Source of the DNA: JALZAA01 sp036005605
Lineage (GTDB): Bacteria; Actinomycetota; Acidimicrobiia; IMCC26256; JACDBD01
Assembly: GCA_036005605.1 (NCBI GenBank)
Contig: DASYQJ010000290.1
Location: forward strand, 1-10,727
Direction of reading: 5' to 3'
Length of the DNA: 10,727 nucleotides
Program-made: the position numbers and the translations under genes
The notes under the pieces: model-generated
Databases searched by the model: none
What the model was told of the DNA's origin: nothing
The model's input: the letters and a program-made list of their open reading frames with translations, nothing else
Part shown: positions 1 to 6,439 of the stretch, piece by piece
Position numbering within the stretch: the first letter of the stretch is position 1
Layout: each line of letters starts with the position of its first letter

Positions 1-1
1 C

Positions 2-295
2 GGAGTCGATGCGGCCGAGTACCCGATCGGACCCGCCGGCACCATCACCGTGCACAACTGCCGCACGGTGCACGGGTCGGCACCCAACCGGTCGGACCGG
101 CCGCGGCCCCTTCTCCTCCAGACCTACGCCGCCGCCGACGCGTTCGCCTACACCGACCTGGTCAAGCAGTCACCCCACGGTGAGGAGCTGATCCGAGGGG
201 AGCCGGCGCGTTGGGCTCGCCATGACCCCCGCCCGTGCCTGATGCCTCCGACCGGCCCGTACCGTCCCATCTTCGCGGTGCAACAGGGCGAGTAG
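2..295 (+). CDS. Phytanoyl-CoA dioxygenase (PhyH) family protein, C-terminal part
   Basis: The frame is open from the left edge and ends in TAG at 293-295, giving 97 residues; the 5' part lies outside the window. The visible part has the distal half of a PhyH-type Fe(II)/2-oxoglutarate oxygenase core. The segment GTITVHNCRTVHGSAPNRS contains the His of the VHGS motif (about residue 24 of the fragment), the expected distal iron ligand. An Arg-rich RSDRPRP stretch follows at about 31-36 and holds the expected 2-oxoglutarate-binding Arg. The family hydroxylates small molecules such as phytanoyl-CoA, ectoine and antibiotic precursors; the substrate cannot be told from this fragment. The GTG at 50 is internal to the domain and is not the start. 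The gene converges on the VOC gene that ends at 334, leaving 38 bp between stops. Family call is good; function is general only. Confidence 0.82.
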   Translation, partial: GVDAAEYPIGPAGTITVHNCRTVHGSAPNRSDRPRPLLLQTYAAADAFAYTDLVKQSPHGEELIRGEPARWARHDPRPCLMPPTGPYRPIFAVQQGE

Positions 296-333
296 CGGTA
301 GCGGTCAGCCACTTCATCCGCGAGCGCCGTAGA

Positions 334-732
334 TCAGTCCGGGAAGAGGCAGAACGGGTGGCCGTCCGGGTCGAGCATCACGCGGACGTGCTCTTGCGGT
401 TGGTGGTCTGCAAGCGCGGCTCCCGCCTCCCGAGCCCGCGCCACGCCTTCGTCGAGATTCTCGACCGCAATGTCGAGGTGCATCGTCATCTGCGGTTCGC
501 CGGGCGAAGCCGGCCAGGTCGGCCGCACATAGTCCGGCTCGAATTGGAAGGACAGCCCGGTTCCGCCGGTCGGCGGTCGCAGCATCACCCACCCGTCCTC
601 GGGTGGAGAGCCGGGGCGCGCGGGCTCGTCGGACACCCTCGTCCACCCGAGCACACGCTCGTAGAAAGCGGCCAGTGCGCGCGGGTTAGGACTCCCGAGC
701 ACTGCCGCGGAGACACGCGCTCGTGGTGGCAT
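334..732 (-). CDS. VOC-family protein (glyoxalase-like fold), probably non-metal type
   Basis: 132 residues, ATG at 732-730. The sequence has the beta-alpha-beta-beta-beta pattern of the vicinal oxygen chelate fold: a first module around residues 7-70 (NPRALAAFYERVLGW) and a second from about 82 (MTMHLDIAVENLDEGVARA) ending in DPDGHPFCLFPD. In metal-dependent VOC enzymes the first strand carries a His and the last strand a Glu. Here the first strand reads VSAAVLG and the last FCLF, so only His85 of the usual ligands is present. This matches the Glyoxalase_6-type branch, where GHPFCL is usual, and argues for a binding or non-metal role. The start is set by translational coupling: the phosphatase stop TGA (734-732) shares one base with this ATG. 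It is probably the last gene of a minus-strand operon. The ligand is unknown. Confidence 0.85.
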   Translation of the reverse strand: MPPRARVSAAVLGSPNPRALAAFYERVLGWTRVSDEPARPGSPPEDGWVMLRPPTGGTGLSFQFEPDYVRPTWPASPGEPQMTMHLDIAVENLDEGVARAREAGAALADHQPQEHVRVMLDPDGHPFCLFPD

Positions 733-1283
733 CACGGGTTGTGGGCTCCGTCGAGGCGGTACTCCCAGCCGGGCCTCCACTCGAAGATCTCGTTGACCAG
801 GTCCTCGAGCGGGACACCACCCACGTAGTGATCGAGACCCCACCGCGTCGCTACGTGGCCGATGACCAGGACCCGTGTGTCGTCCCATCGAGAGGAGAGG
901 TCCTCGAGGAACCCGCCCACGCGGGTGATCGCCTGGCGCCAGCTCTCGCCGCCCGGGAACGGCTCGTCGACGTGCGCGGCTCGGTCGCGTCCGTGCGCTT
1001 CGGCCGGATCGCCGTTGCGTTCGCCGTAGTCGCACTCGCGCAGCCGCCAATCGAGGAGGATCGGTGGGCCTTCTGAGGCGAACGCGATGTCGGCGGTCTC
1101 GACGGCGCGGCGAAGGTCGGAGCTGAACACGGCTGCGATCCCGTCGTCCCGTCGTCGTTCACCGAGCTCGAGGGCCTTCCCGCGCCCCCGGTCGGACAGG
1201 CGGCTGTGGCTCCAACCCGAGGCGACGCCGAGCTCGTTGTCCTCGCTGATGGAGTGCGTCTCGAAAACGACGGTGATCGCCAC
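732..1283 (-). CDS. Histidine phosphatase family protein, ETH variant
   Basis: 183 residues from a GTG at 1283-1281. A TAG four codons upstream (1295-1293) rules out an earlier start. The histidine phosphatase (phosphoglycerate mutase-like) fold is recognised from the ordered motifs. The N-terminal strand AITVVFETHS carries the nucleophile His10. SSDLRRAVET at 54-63 has the phosphate-binding Arg. RLREC.YGE at 80-87 has the acid Glu83. VLVIGHVATRWG at 138-149 has the second catalytic His143. Canonical members have RHG at the nucleophile; here the Arg is Thr9 and the Gly is Ser11, while the other catalytic residues are kept. The family removes phosphate from small molecules, sugars or proteins; no substrate can be assigned. 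It starts 40 bp after the C40 peptidase stop and overlaps the VOC gene by one base, so co-transcription is likely. No strong ribosome binding site is visible. Confidence 0.87.
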   Translation of the reverse strand: MAITVVFETHSISEDNELGVASGWSHSRLSDRGRGKALELGERRRDDGIAAVFSSDLRRAVETADIAFASEGPPILLDWRLRECDYGERNGDPAEAHGRDRAAHVDEPFPGGESWRQAITRVGGFLEDLSSRWDDTRVLVIGHVATRWGLDHYVGGVPLEDLVNEIFEWRPGWEYRLDGAHNP

Positions 1284-1323
1284 GGGCCGACTCTATGGGC
1301 CACCCCGATCCCGCCGTTCAGCC

Positions 1324-2505
1324 TCAGCCGGGTCGTGCGGCTCCGACGGGGCTGCCGTACACGGCTTGGATCTTCACGACGTCGCCCGTGTGCGGGGCGG
1401 CGATCATCTGGCCGCCGCCGATGTACAGACCGACGTGATCACTCCCGCCCGGTCCCCAGAACACGAGGTCGCCGGGCTGCATCGCGTTCAGCGGCACGTG
1501 CGGGAACATCGAGTACTGCGCGCCCGAGTAGTGCGGCATGCTCACGCCCGCCGCGCCCCAGGCCCGCATGGTGAGACCGGAGCAGTCGAAGCACGCGGGT
1601 CCGGCGCCGGCGTAGCAATACGGCTTGCCGAGCTGCGCCCGCGCGTACGCGATGGCGGCGCTCGCGCCGCCGCCGTTGACCGGAACGTTGGCGCTGGGAG
1701 CGGGTCCGCCGCCCCCACTCGTTCCGCCGCCGCTCGTCCCGCTGCGCCCGGTGCTCGGCGCCTGGCCATTCGTCGCCGGCACGTTGGCCGCGGCGGCCGC
1801 CGTGTAACGCTGCTGCGCCGCCGCGAGCTCGGCGGCTTCCTTGCGCGCCTGCTCTTCGGCGACGAGCTGCGCGATCTCGCCGTTGACCTGCGACAGGAGC
1901 TCCTCCTGCCTGGCATTGGCTGCCTCGACGCCGGCCTGCGCCTTCGCGATCGCGCGTTGCTCGTCCTGCGCGTCCGCCTGTGCCTGCTCCGCCTCCGCCT
2001 GCTGGTCGCGCAGCGTGCGCTCGGCGCGTCGCAACTCGTCCAAGAGCTTCGTGTCGTGCTTGGCGGCCAACGCCGAGTACTTCGAGCTGGCGATCAGCGC
2101 GTTCGCGCTCGAGACGTCGAGAGAGGTCGGGCCCTGCCCGGCACCGCGATACAGCTCGGCGCCCCGCTCGTTGACGAGGGTTCTGAGGTGGGCGACCTCG
2201 GCCGTCGTGGCGTCCAGCTTCTGTTGGGCCTCGGTGGCTGCGGCCTGCGCCTGCTCGAAGCGGTACTGGGCGCCGTTGTACCGCTCCGACAGGGCGTCGA
2301 GCTGGGCGCCGTTGGCGTCGATCTCGCTCTGCAGCTGCTGTGCCTCCGCCCGCTTGTCGTCGATGGGATCGCCGTGGGCGCGACCGACCGAGATCAGCGG
2401 GACGAGCGCGACGACGAGCGCGAGCGCGGCGATCCAGGGGGCGTGCCGGGCGCGGGGCGCGCGGACGGTCGCGTCTGGAGAGGCCTGTGTGGCTGAAGTG
2501 ATCAG
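1324..2505 (-). CDS. Secreted coiled-coil NlpC/P60 (C40) peptidoglycan hydrolase
   Basis: Read from CTG 2505-2503 the protein has 393 residues. Residues 16-43 form a signal peptide: basic RARH, a hydrophobic run WIAALALVVALVPLISV, then GRAHGD as a likely cleavage region. Residues about 50-235 are an Ala/Gln/Glu-rich coiled coil (EAQQLQSEIDANGAQLDAL and on), followed by a Gly/Ser/Pro linker at 245-270. The C-terminal NlpC/P60 domain (about 280-390) has FDCSGL with Cys308, DHVGLYIG with His357 and APHTGD with His372, so the catalytic triad is intact. Such proteins cut the D-Glu to diamino acid bond of the stem peptide, and the coiled coil usually restrains or recruits the enzyme. No ATG, GTG or TTG occurs in frame between the upstream stop at 2641-2643 and the TTG at 2070. 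That TTG lies after the signal peptide and half the coiled coil, so the true start is uncertain: a CTG, or a sequence error. The gene leads the operon with the phosphatase and VOC genes. Confidence 0.85.
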   Translation of the reverse strand: MITSATQASPDATVRAPRARHAPWIAALALVVALVPLISVGRAHGDPIDDKRAEAQQLQSEIDANGAQLDALSERYNGAQYRFEQAQAAATEAQQKLDATTAEVAHLRTLVNERGAELYRGAGQGPTSLDVSSANALIASSKYSALAAKHDTKLLDELRRAERTLRDQQAEAEQAQADAQDEQRAIAKAQAGVEAANARQEELLSQVNGEIAQLVAEEQARKEAAELAAAQQRYTAAAAANVPATNGQAPSTGRSGTSGGGTSGGGGPAPSANVPVNGGGASAAIAYARAQLGKPYCYAGAGPACFDCSGLTMRAWGAAGVSMPHYSGAQYSMFPHVPLNAMQPGDLVFWGPGGSDHVGLYIGGGQMIAAPHTGDVVKIQAVYGSPVGAARPG

Positions 2506-2528
2506 AGTGAGGAGAGTGAACCCTAGAC

Positions 2529-2568
2529 CATCGCCGGCCGCCTGGCCAGGGATGAGCGGCGGGCGATG
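2529..2568. repeat. Inverted repeat (13-bp arms, one mismatch) in the divergent spacer
   Basis: Arms CATCGCCGGCCGC (2529-2541) and GCGGCGGGCGATG (2556-2568) pair at 12 of 13 positions around a 14-nt loop. The perfect palindrome CCTGGCCAGG (2541-2550) overlaps the left arm. It sits 23 nt ahead of the presumed C40 start and about 175 nt ahead of the acyltransferase start. It could be an operator, or a hairpin in the 5' leader of the C40 mRNA. Some pairing is expected by chance in DNA this rich in GC, so the function is open. Confidence 0.5.
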
Positions 2569-2650
2569 ACCGACACCGGCGCGCCGTATAGGGCGAAATA
2601 TGCCGAATTGCCCAGGCGTCGCGGGTGCGGATCCCGTTGATCAAAAGGGT

Positions 2651-2670
2651 TCCGCGCTTCGAACCGCGGA
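2651..2670. repeat. Short inverted repeat TCCGCG/CGCGGA with TTCGAA loop
   Basis: TCCGCG (2651-2656) and CGCGGA (2665-2670) are perfectly complementary around an 8-nt loop that contains TTCGAA. A competing stem, GGTTC (2648-2652) with GAACC (2661-2665), uses overlapping bases, so two mutually exclusive hairpins are possible. On the minus strand the stem is followed by ACCCTTTTGA, a weak T-run, but no minus-strand gene lies upstream for it to terminate. It lies about 75 bp ahead of the acyltransferase GTG and could be a regulatory site for either divergent unit. Confidence 0.35.
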
Positions 2671-2744
2671 CGGGGTTAACGTCTGGCTGTTAAGTCATGG
2701 CTCATCGCATGGTTTGCCGCGCGCCCAAACCACTAGGCGGTGCC

Positions 2745-4712
2745 GTGACCTCCCCTGTGTCGCAAACCCCGGTCCGCGAGCCGCGCGCGCCCGGCTCGGC
2801 GCCGCCCAACGGCGCGTCCACGAACGGCGCGTCCACGAACGGCGCGTCCACGAACGGCGCGACTACGAACGGCGCGTCCACTCCGGCACGGTTGGGATAC
2901 ATCCCGGCGTTGGACGGCGTGCGCGCGCTCGCGGTCGCCGCCGTGCTCGTGTACCACGGCGAGCTGGGCTGGTTCAGCGGCGGCTTCCTCGGCGTCGACG
3001 TGTTCTTCGTGCTCAGCGGCTACCTGATCACGTCCGTGCTGCTCGACGCGTGGCGACGGAACGGCGGCCACCTCGGCCTGGCACGCTTTTACGTGCACCG
3101 AGCTCGCCGACTGCTCCCCGCGCTGGTCGTGATGATCACGGTCACATGCGCGTACGTAGTCGTGTTCCTCCCCGACGAAGCGTCGAAGCTGCGGGGCGGC
3201 GTGGTCGCGTCGTTCGGCTACGTCACGAACTGGTACCTGATCTTCCACCAGCAGTCGTACTTCTCCGCCATCGGGCGGCAGCCGATGCTCCAGCATCTGT
3301 GGTCGCTGGCGATCGAAGAGCAGTTCTACCTGCTGTGGCCGCTGCTCCTGGGCCTGGCGCTGAAGTTCTGGCGACCGTCGCGCAACAATCTGGCCGTCAC
3401 GATCCTCGGCGGCGCCGCCGTGTCGGCGCTCCTCATGGCGTTGCTGTACCGCTCCGGTGGGGACCCGTCACGCGTCTACTACGGCACCGACACGCACTCG
3501 AGTGGCCTGCTCATCGGCGCCGGCATGGCGGTCCTGCTACCTCCGTGGCAGCTTCGAGGAAAGATCGGGAAGCGCGCGCCGATGGCGCTGGACGTCATCG
3601 GCCTCACGGCCCTGCTCGTGCTCGTGTGGTGCTTCGTCAACGTCAGCGAGTTCGACTCGTCGCTCTACCGCGGCGGGTATCTGGTGTTCGCGTGCGTCGC
3701 CGCGCTGGTCGTCCTCGTCGCCGTCCACCCCGCCACGACCATCACCAGCGGCCTGCTCGGCACCTCGCCGATGGTCTGGATCGGGAAGCGTTCGTACGGG
3801 ATCTACCTCTGGCACTGGCCCGTGTTCCTTGTGACGCGCCCCGGGCTCGACATCCCCCTGACCGGGATCCCCCTCTTCACGTTCCGCGTCGCGATCTCAG
3901 TCGGGCTGGCGGCAGCGTCGTACCGGTTCGTCGAGGTGCCGATCCGCAGCGGCGCGCTCGGCCGGCGACTGTCCGCGTTGCGACATGCGCCCATGTTGCA
4001 GCGTCGACGCGTGCGCGCCCGGCTCGCGTTCGCCGGCGCCCTCGCGGTCGTAACCACGGCGCTGCTGGGCATCGGCCTCGCGGTCGCGCAACCGGCACCC
4101 CGCCCGCCGGGGTTTCCGGCGAAGCCGGCGAACATCGCGATCACGACCACGACCGCGCCGCGCGTTTCCGCACCCACCTCGGCCCCCGCGGCCGCGACCG
4201 TCCCCGATCCCGCGCACTCGGCGCCGAACACGACGCTCACCCCCATCCCCAACGCTCGGGTCACGGCGATCGGCGACTCCGTCATGCTCGGCGCGCAAAC
4301 GTCGCTCCGCCGCTTCCTCGGGGACCGGCTCCAGATGGACGCCAACGTCAGCCGCCACTTCAGCGAAGGGCTCGACGTCGTCCGTCGGCTGCACGACGCC
4401 GGGCAGCTCGGCGACGAGGTCGTCATCCACCTCGGCACGAACGGCTCGATCCCCGAGGACCAGCTCGACGAGATGTTGCGCCTCCTCAGTGGCGTGAAAC
4501 GTGTGGTCGTCGTGAACACGCGGGTCGACCGGCCCTGGGAGCAGCCCGACAACGACGCGATCGCCGCCGCCGTGCCCCGCTATCCCAACGCGGTGCTGCT
4601 GGACTGGTACTCGGCCGCGAGCCAGCATCCCGAGTACCTCGTCCAGGACGGCGTCCACCTGTCCGAGGCGGGCCAGGCGTATTACTCCCTCGTCATGGCG
4701 AGCAAGCTCTGA
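2745..4712 (+). CDS. Acyltransferase 3 (OafA/OatA-type) membrane protein with C-terminal SGNH domain
   Basis: 655 residues from GTG 2745. An AGGCGG lies just upstream at 2735-2740, and codons between the alternative ATG at 2697 and 2745 lack the G/C third-position bias seen afterwards, so 2745 is preferred. Residues 22-46 are five NGAST-like repeats. The acyltransferase-3 domain (about 51-400) has R60 and H71 in DGVRALAVAAVLVYH, LGVDVFFVLSGYLI, FYVHRARRLLPAL and HLWSLAIEEQFYLLWP (H184, E191, E192), with about ten hydrophobic spans. A Pro/Thr/Ala linker leads to an SGNH-like esterase module: GDS (510-512), HLGTNG (N566) and DGVHL (D635, H638). The fused family moves acyl groups, usually acetyl, across the membrane onto wall sugars, O-antigen or exopolysaccharide; OatA acetylates peptidoglycan MurNAc. 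The acceptor here is unknown. It is divergent from a peptidoglycan hydrolase gene, which makes a wall substrate attractive but unproven. Confidence 0.9.
   Translation: MTSPVSQTPVREPRAPGSAPPNGASTNGASTNGASTNGATTNGASTPARLGYIPALDGVRALAVAAVLVYHGELGWFSGGFLGVDVFFVLSGYLITSVLLDAWRRNGGHLGLARFYVHRARRLLPALVVMITVTCAYVVVFLPDEASKLRGGVVASFGYVTNWYLIFHQQSYFSAIGRQPMLQHLWSLAIEEQFYLLWPLLLGLALKFWRPSRNNLAVTILGGAAVSALLMALLYRSGGDPSRVYYGTDTHSSGLLIGAGMAVLLPPWQLRGKIGKRAPMALDVIGLTALLVLVWCFVNVSEFDSSLYRGGYLVFACVAALVVLVAVHPATTITSGLLGTSPMVWIGKRSYGIYLWHWPVFLVTRPGLDIPLTGIPLFTFRVAISVGLAAASYRFVEVPIRSGALGRRLSALRHAPMLQRRRVRARLAFAGALAVVTTALLGIGLAVAQPAPRPPGFPAKPANIAITTTTAPRVSAPTSAPAAATVPDPAHSAPNTTLTPIPNARVTAIGDSVMLGAQTSLRRFLGDRLQMDANVSRHFSEGLDVVRRLHDAGQLGDEVVIHLGTNGSIPEDQLDEMLRLLSGVKRVVVVNTRVDRPWEQPDNDAIAAAVPRYPNAVLLDWYSAASQHPEYLVQDGVHLSEAGQAYYSLVMASKL
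2808..2882 (+). repeat. Five tandem 15-bp units encoding NGAST
   Basis: Unit AACGGCGCGTCCACG occurs at 2808, 2823 and 2838. The fourth copy (2853) reads AACGGCGCGACTACG and the fifth (2868) ends in ACT instead of ACG. The units translate as NGAST, NGAST, NGAST, NGATT, NGAST in the N-terminal tail of the acyltransferase, before its first membrane span. The length is a multiple of three, so gain or loss of copies would keep the frame and change tail length. Confidence 0.95.
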
Positions 4713-4767
4713 TCCGCTCGTAGGCCGGCGGGCTCGTCTCGGCTCATCGCTCGGTACCGTCGTTGGT

Positions 4768-5934
4768 GTGACGGAGGTCGGTCCGGAGCTCGACGCAGCC
4801 CGAGCACGAGTCGTGGAAGACGGCCTCACGCCGGATGCCATCCGGGAGCTGACGCCCGTGGTGAGCGCGCTGCCGCTCGATGCGCTCGGCCCGGTGAAGC
4901 AATCGCTGAAGCGGTTCTTCTCCGACGCGGCGTGGACTTCCGACGACGATGACGCGCTGGCCGACATCGTCGGCGCCGGGACCGGTGGCGGCAGTCGCGA
5001 GCTCGAGCCCGGCCTCACGCTCACCTGGACGTGGGAGGGAGGCCGGTTCCGGCTCCGGGTCGAGAGCGACGCGCGTCGGGCAGGTGGTGCGCACGCGAGC
5101 GCTGATGACGCGACTGCCGCGCCCGATCTGGGCGGGACCTTCGACGGCGCCGTCGTGCCGGAGGCGACGCCGAGCCCGCGCACGATCCGCTTCGCCACGC
5201 CGCCACTGGAGACCGGCGCGGCGCGCAACTACGAGTCGGCCGCCCCGGCGTCCGTCGACCCACGCGTCGCGCAGCTCTTCGGCGACTTCGACGAGGTGAC
5301 CAACGTGCTCGTCGGGCCCGACTTCGTGGCCGTGACGATCGCGCGCCCCGGCCGTTGGGAGCAGCTCCTCGAGCCGCTCCTGCGTGCGGTGACGCGCGAG
5401 TTCGCGGGTGACGCGCCGCTCGAACGCGACCCGAGCACGAGCCACACCGAGACCAGTCCGGCGCGCGCCGTCACGTCCGAGGACGAGACCCGCGCCCCGA
5501 GCCGGCTCGAACGCGCGTGGGCCGACCTCGGGGCGCTCCGGGCCGAGCGGCCCGACGACCTCGAGCGCGTCCTCGCCGCGTGCGATGACGCCGAGCCGGC
5601 GCGCCGCCAGGTCGCAGCCGCGCTGCTCGCCGACGCGCCGCCCGATGCGGCCGCGGGCGCGTGGGCCGGCCTCGTGGATGATGCGAGCCGCACGGTGCGG
5701 CGCAGTGCAGTGGACGCGATCGCCGGCGCGGAGCGGCAGGAGCTCCGTCCGCTGCTCGAGCGCGCGCTCGGCGACACCGATGCATGGATTCGGTGGAAGG
5801 CGCTGTCCGGAATCGGCGTGCTCGGCGCAGAACCCAGCCGCGCTGCGATCGCGACGGTCGCCGAAGATCCCGACTTCCGCGTGCGTCTCGAAGCGGCGCG
5901 GCTCGTGAAGCCCGAGCGCGAGGACGAGCGCTAG
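4768..5934 (+). CDS. NifU_N-HEAT protein resembling conserved virulence factor C (CvfC)
   Basis: 388 residues from GTG 4768, no clear ribosome binding site, 55 bp after the acyltransferase. Residues 1-105 hold a helical segment (LTPDAIRELTPVVSALPLDAL) and a short beta-rich patch (LTLTWTWEGGRFRLRVES). Residues 131-212 match the Nfu/NifU N-terminal fold: EATPSPRTIRFATPP, then SVDPRVAQLFGDFDEVTNVLVG and DFVAVTI, RWEQLLEPLLRAV. Residues 250-382 are HEAT-like repeats (DDASRTVRRSAVDAIAGAE, DTDAWIRWKALSGIGVLG, DPDFRVRLEAARLV). NifU_N followed by HEAT repeats is the architecture of staphylococcal CvfC, and the C-terminal RWKAL and FRVRLE stretches recall it. There are no catalytic residues or Fe-S Cys motifs, so it is more likely a scaffold or adaptor than an enzyme. 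CvfC has NifU_N at its N-terminus, whereas here about 130 residues precede it. Cytoplasmic, function unknown. Confidence 0.8.
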   Translation: MTEVGPELDAARARVVEDGLTPDAIRELTPVVSALPLDALGPVKQSLKRFFSDAAWTSDDDDALADIVGAGTGGGSRELEPGLTLTWTWEGGRFRLRVESDARRAGGAHASADDATAAPDLGGTFDGAVVPEATPSPRTIRFATPPLETGAARNYESAAPASVDPRVAQLFGDFDEVTNVLVGPDFVAVTIARPGRWEQLLEPLLRAVTREFAGDAPLERDPSTSHTETSPARAVTSEDETRAPSRLERAWADLGALRAERPDDLERVLAACDDAEPARRQVAAALLADAPPDAAAGAWAGLVDDASRTVRRSAVDAIAGAERQELRPLLERALGDTDAWIRWKALSGIGVLGAEPSRAAIATVAEDPDFRVRLEAARLVKPEREDER

Positions 5935-6404
5935 GAAGAGCCGTGGTAGCGCGCCGCCGGCGTGCCCGGCGGGTTACTGACGCCCGGTTGCTCGTCCGGG
6001 TTCTGCACGCACACCTCGCACTCGAGACCGTCCGGGTCGCGGAAGAAGACGCTCAGGATCGGACCGAAATCGGTCACGAACCCGTCCGTCGCGCCGCGGG
6101 CCATGAGCCGGTCACGGATCGTCTCGAACGCCTCGAGCGATTCCGCGTAGAGGGCCAGGTGGTCGATGCGGCCCCGCCCGAACATCGGCGTCTGTCGCTG
6201 CGCTTCGGTGTTGCCGTCGATCTCGAACACGTTGAGCTCGGAGTGCGGACCGACGTGGATGACGGAGAGGCGCACTTCGGCGCCCTCCGGTGTCTCCGGC
6301 CCGTCTCGGGGCACGGTCGCGTCGAACACTTCCTCGTAGAACGCGTGCAACCGCTTCGTGTCGTTGGTCAGGATCGCCACGTGATTGAACCCGTCGAGCA
6401 GCAT
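5931..6404 (-). CDS. VOC-family dioxygenase/glyoxalase-like protein, metal triad present
   Basis: 157 residues, ATG at 6404-6402. TGAGGCGC lies just before it, so GAGG serves as a ribosome binding site and fixes the start. Two VOC modules are seen: residues 4-65 (FNHVAILTNDTKRLHAFYEEVF) and 78-135 (RIDHLALYAESLEAFETIRDRL ending in FFRDPDGLECEV). The presumed metal ligands are His8, His82 and Glu130, the usual HHE pattern of glyoxalase I and extradiol dioxygenase-type members. The enzyme is therefore probably metal-dependent, unlike the VOC protein at 334-732. Its substrate is unknown. It lies 35 bp downstream of the PDZ gene on the same strand and is probably co-transcribed. Its TAG overlaps the TAG of the convergent CvfC-like gene on the palindrome CTAG (5931-5934). 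Confidence 0.88.
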   Translation of the reverse strand: MLLDGFNHVAILTNDTKRLHAFYEEVFDATVPRDGPETPEGAEVRLSVIHVGPHSELNVFEIDGNTEAQRQTPMFGRGRIDHLALYAESLEAFETIRDRLMARGATDGFVTDFGPILSVFFRDPDGLECEVCVQNPDEQPGVSNPPGTPAARYHGSS

Positions 6405-6439
6405 GCGCCTCAGGGTACGCGGCCGATCGGGGACGGTGG

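Noticed and set aside
1087..2496. A plus-strand frame of 469 codons opposite the C40 gene
   Set aside because: The minus frame has a signal peptide, coiled coil and intact catalytic residues; this one is Arg/Gly/Ala-rich antisense.
2640..2700. A tRNA-like GGTTCGAAGC on the minus strand
   Set aside because: No acceptor, D or anticodon arm can be placed around the T-arm-like hairpin.
2620..2745. Promoter candidates TAACGT (2677-2682) and TTGATC (2637-2642) for the acyltransferase
   Set aside because: The two hexamers do not have proper spacing and each occurs often by chance, so they were not annotated.
2600..4723. A plus-strand frame of 707 codons over the acyltransferase
   Set aside because: It is Arg/Pro/His-rich low-complexity translation, while the overlapping frame has clear acyltransferase-3 and SGNH motifs.
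3897..5228. A minus-strand frame of 443 codons under the acyltransferase and CvfC-like genes
   Set aside because: It crosses two well-supported plus genes and shows no domain motifs.
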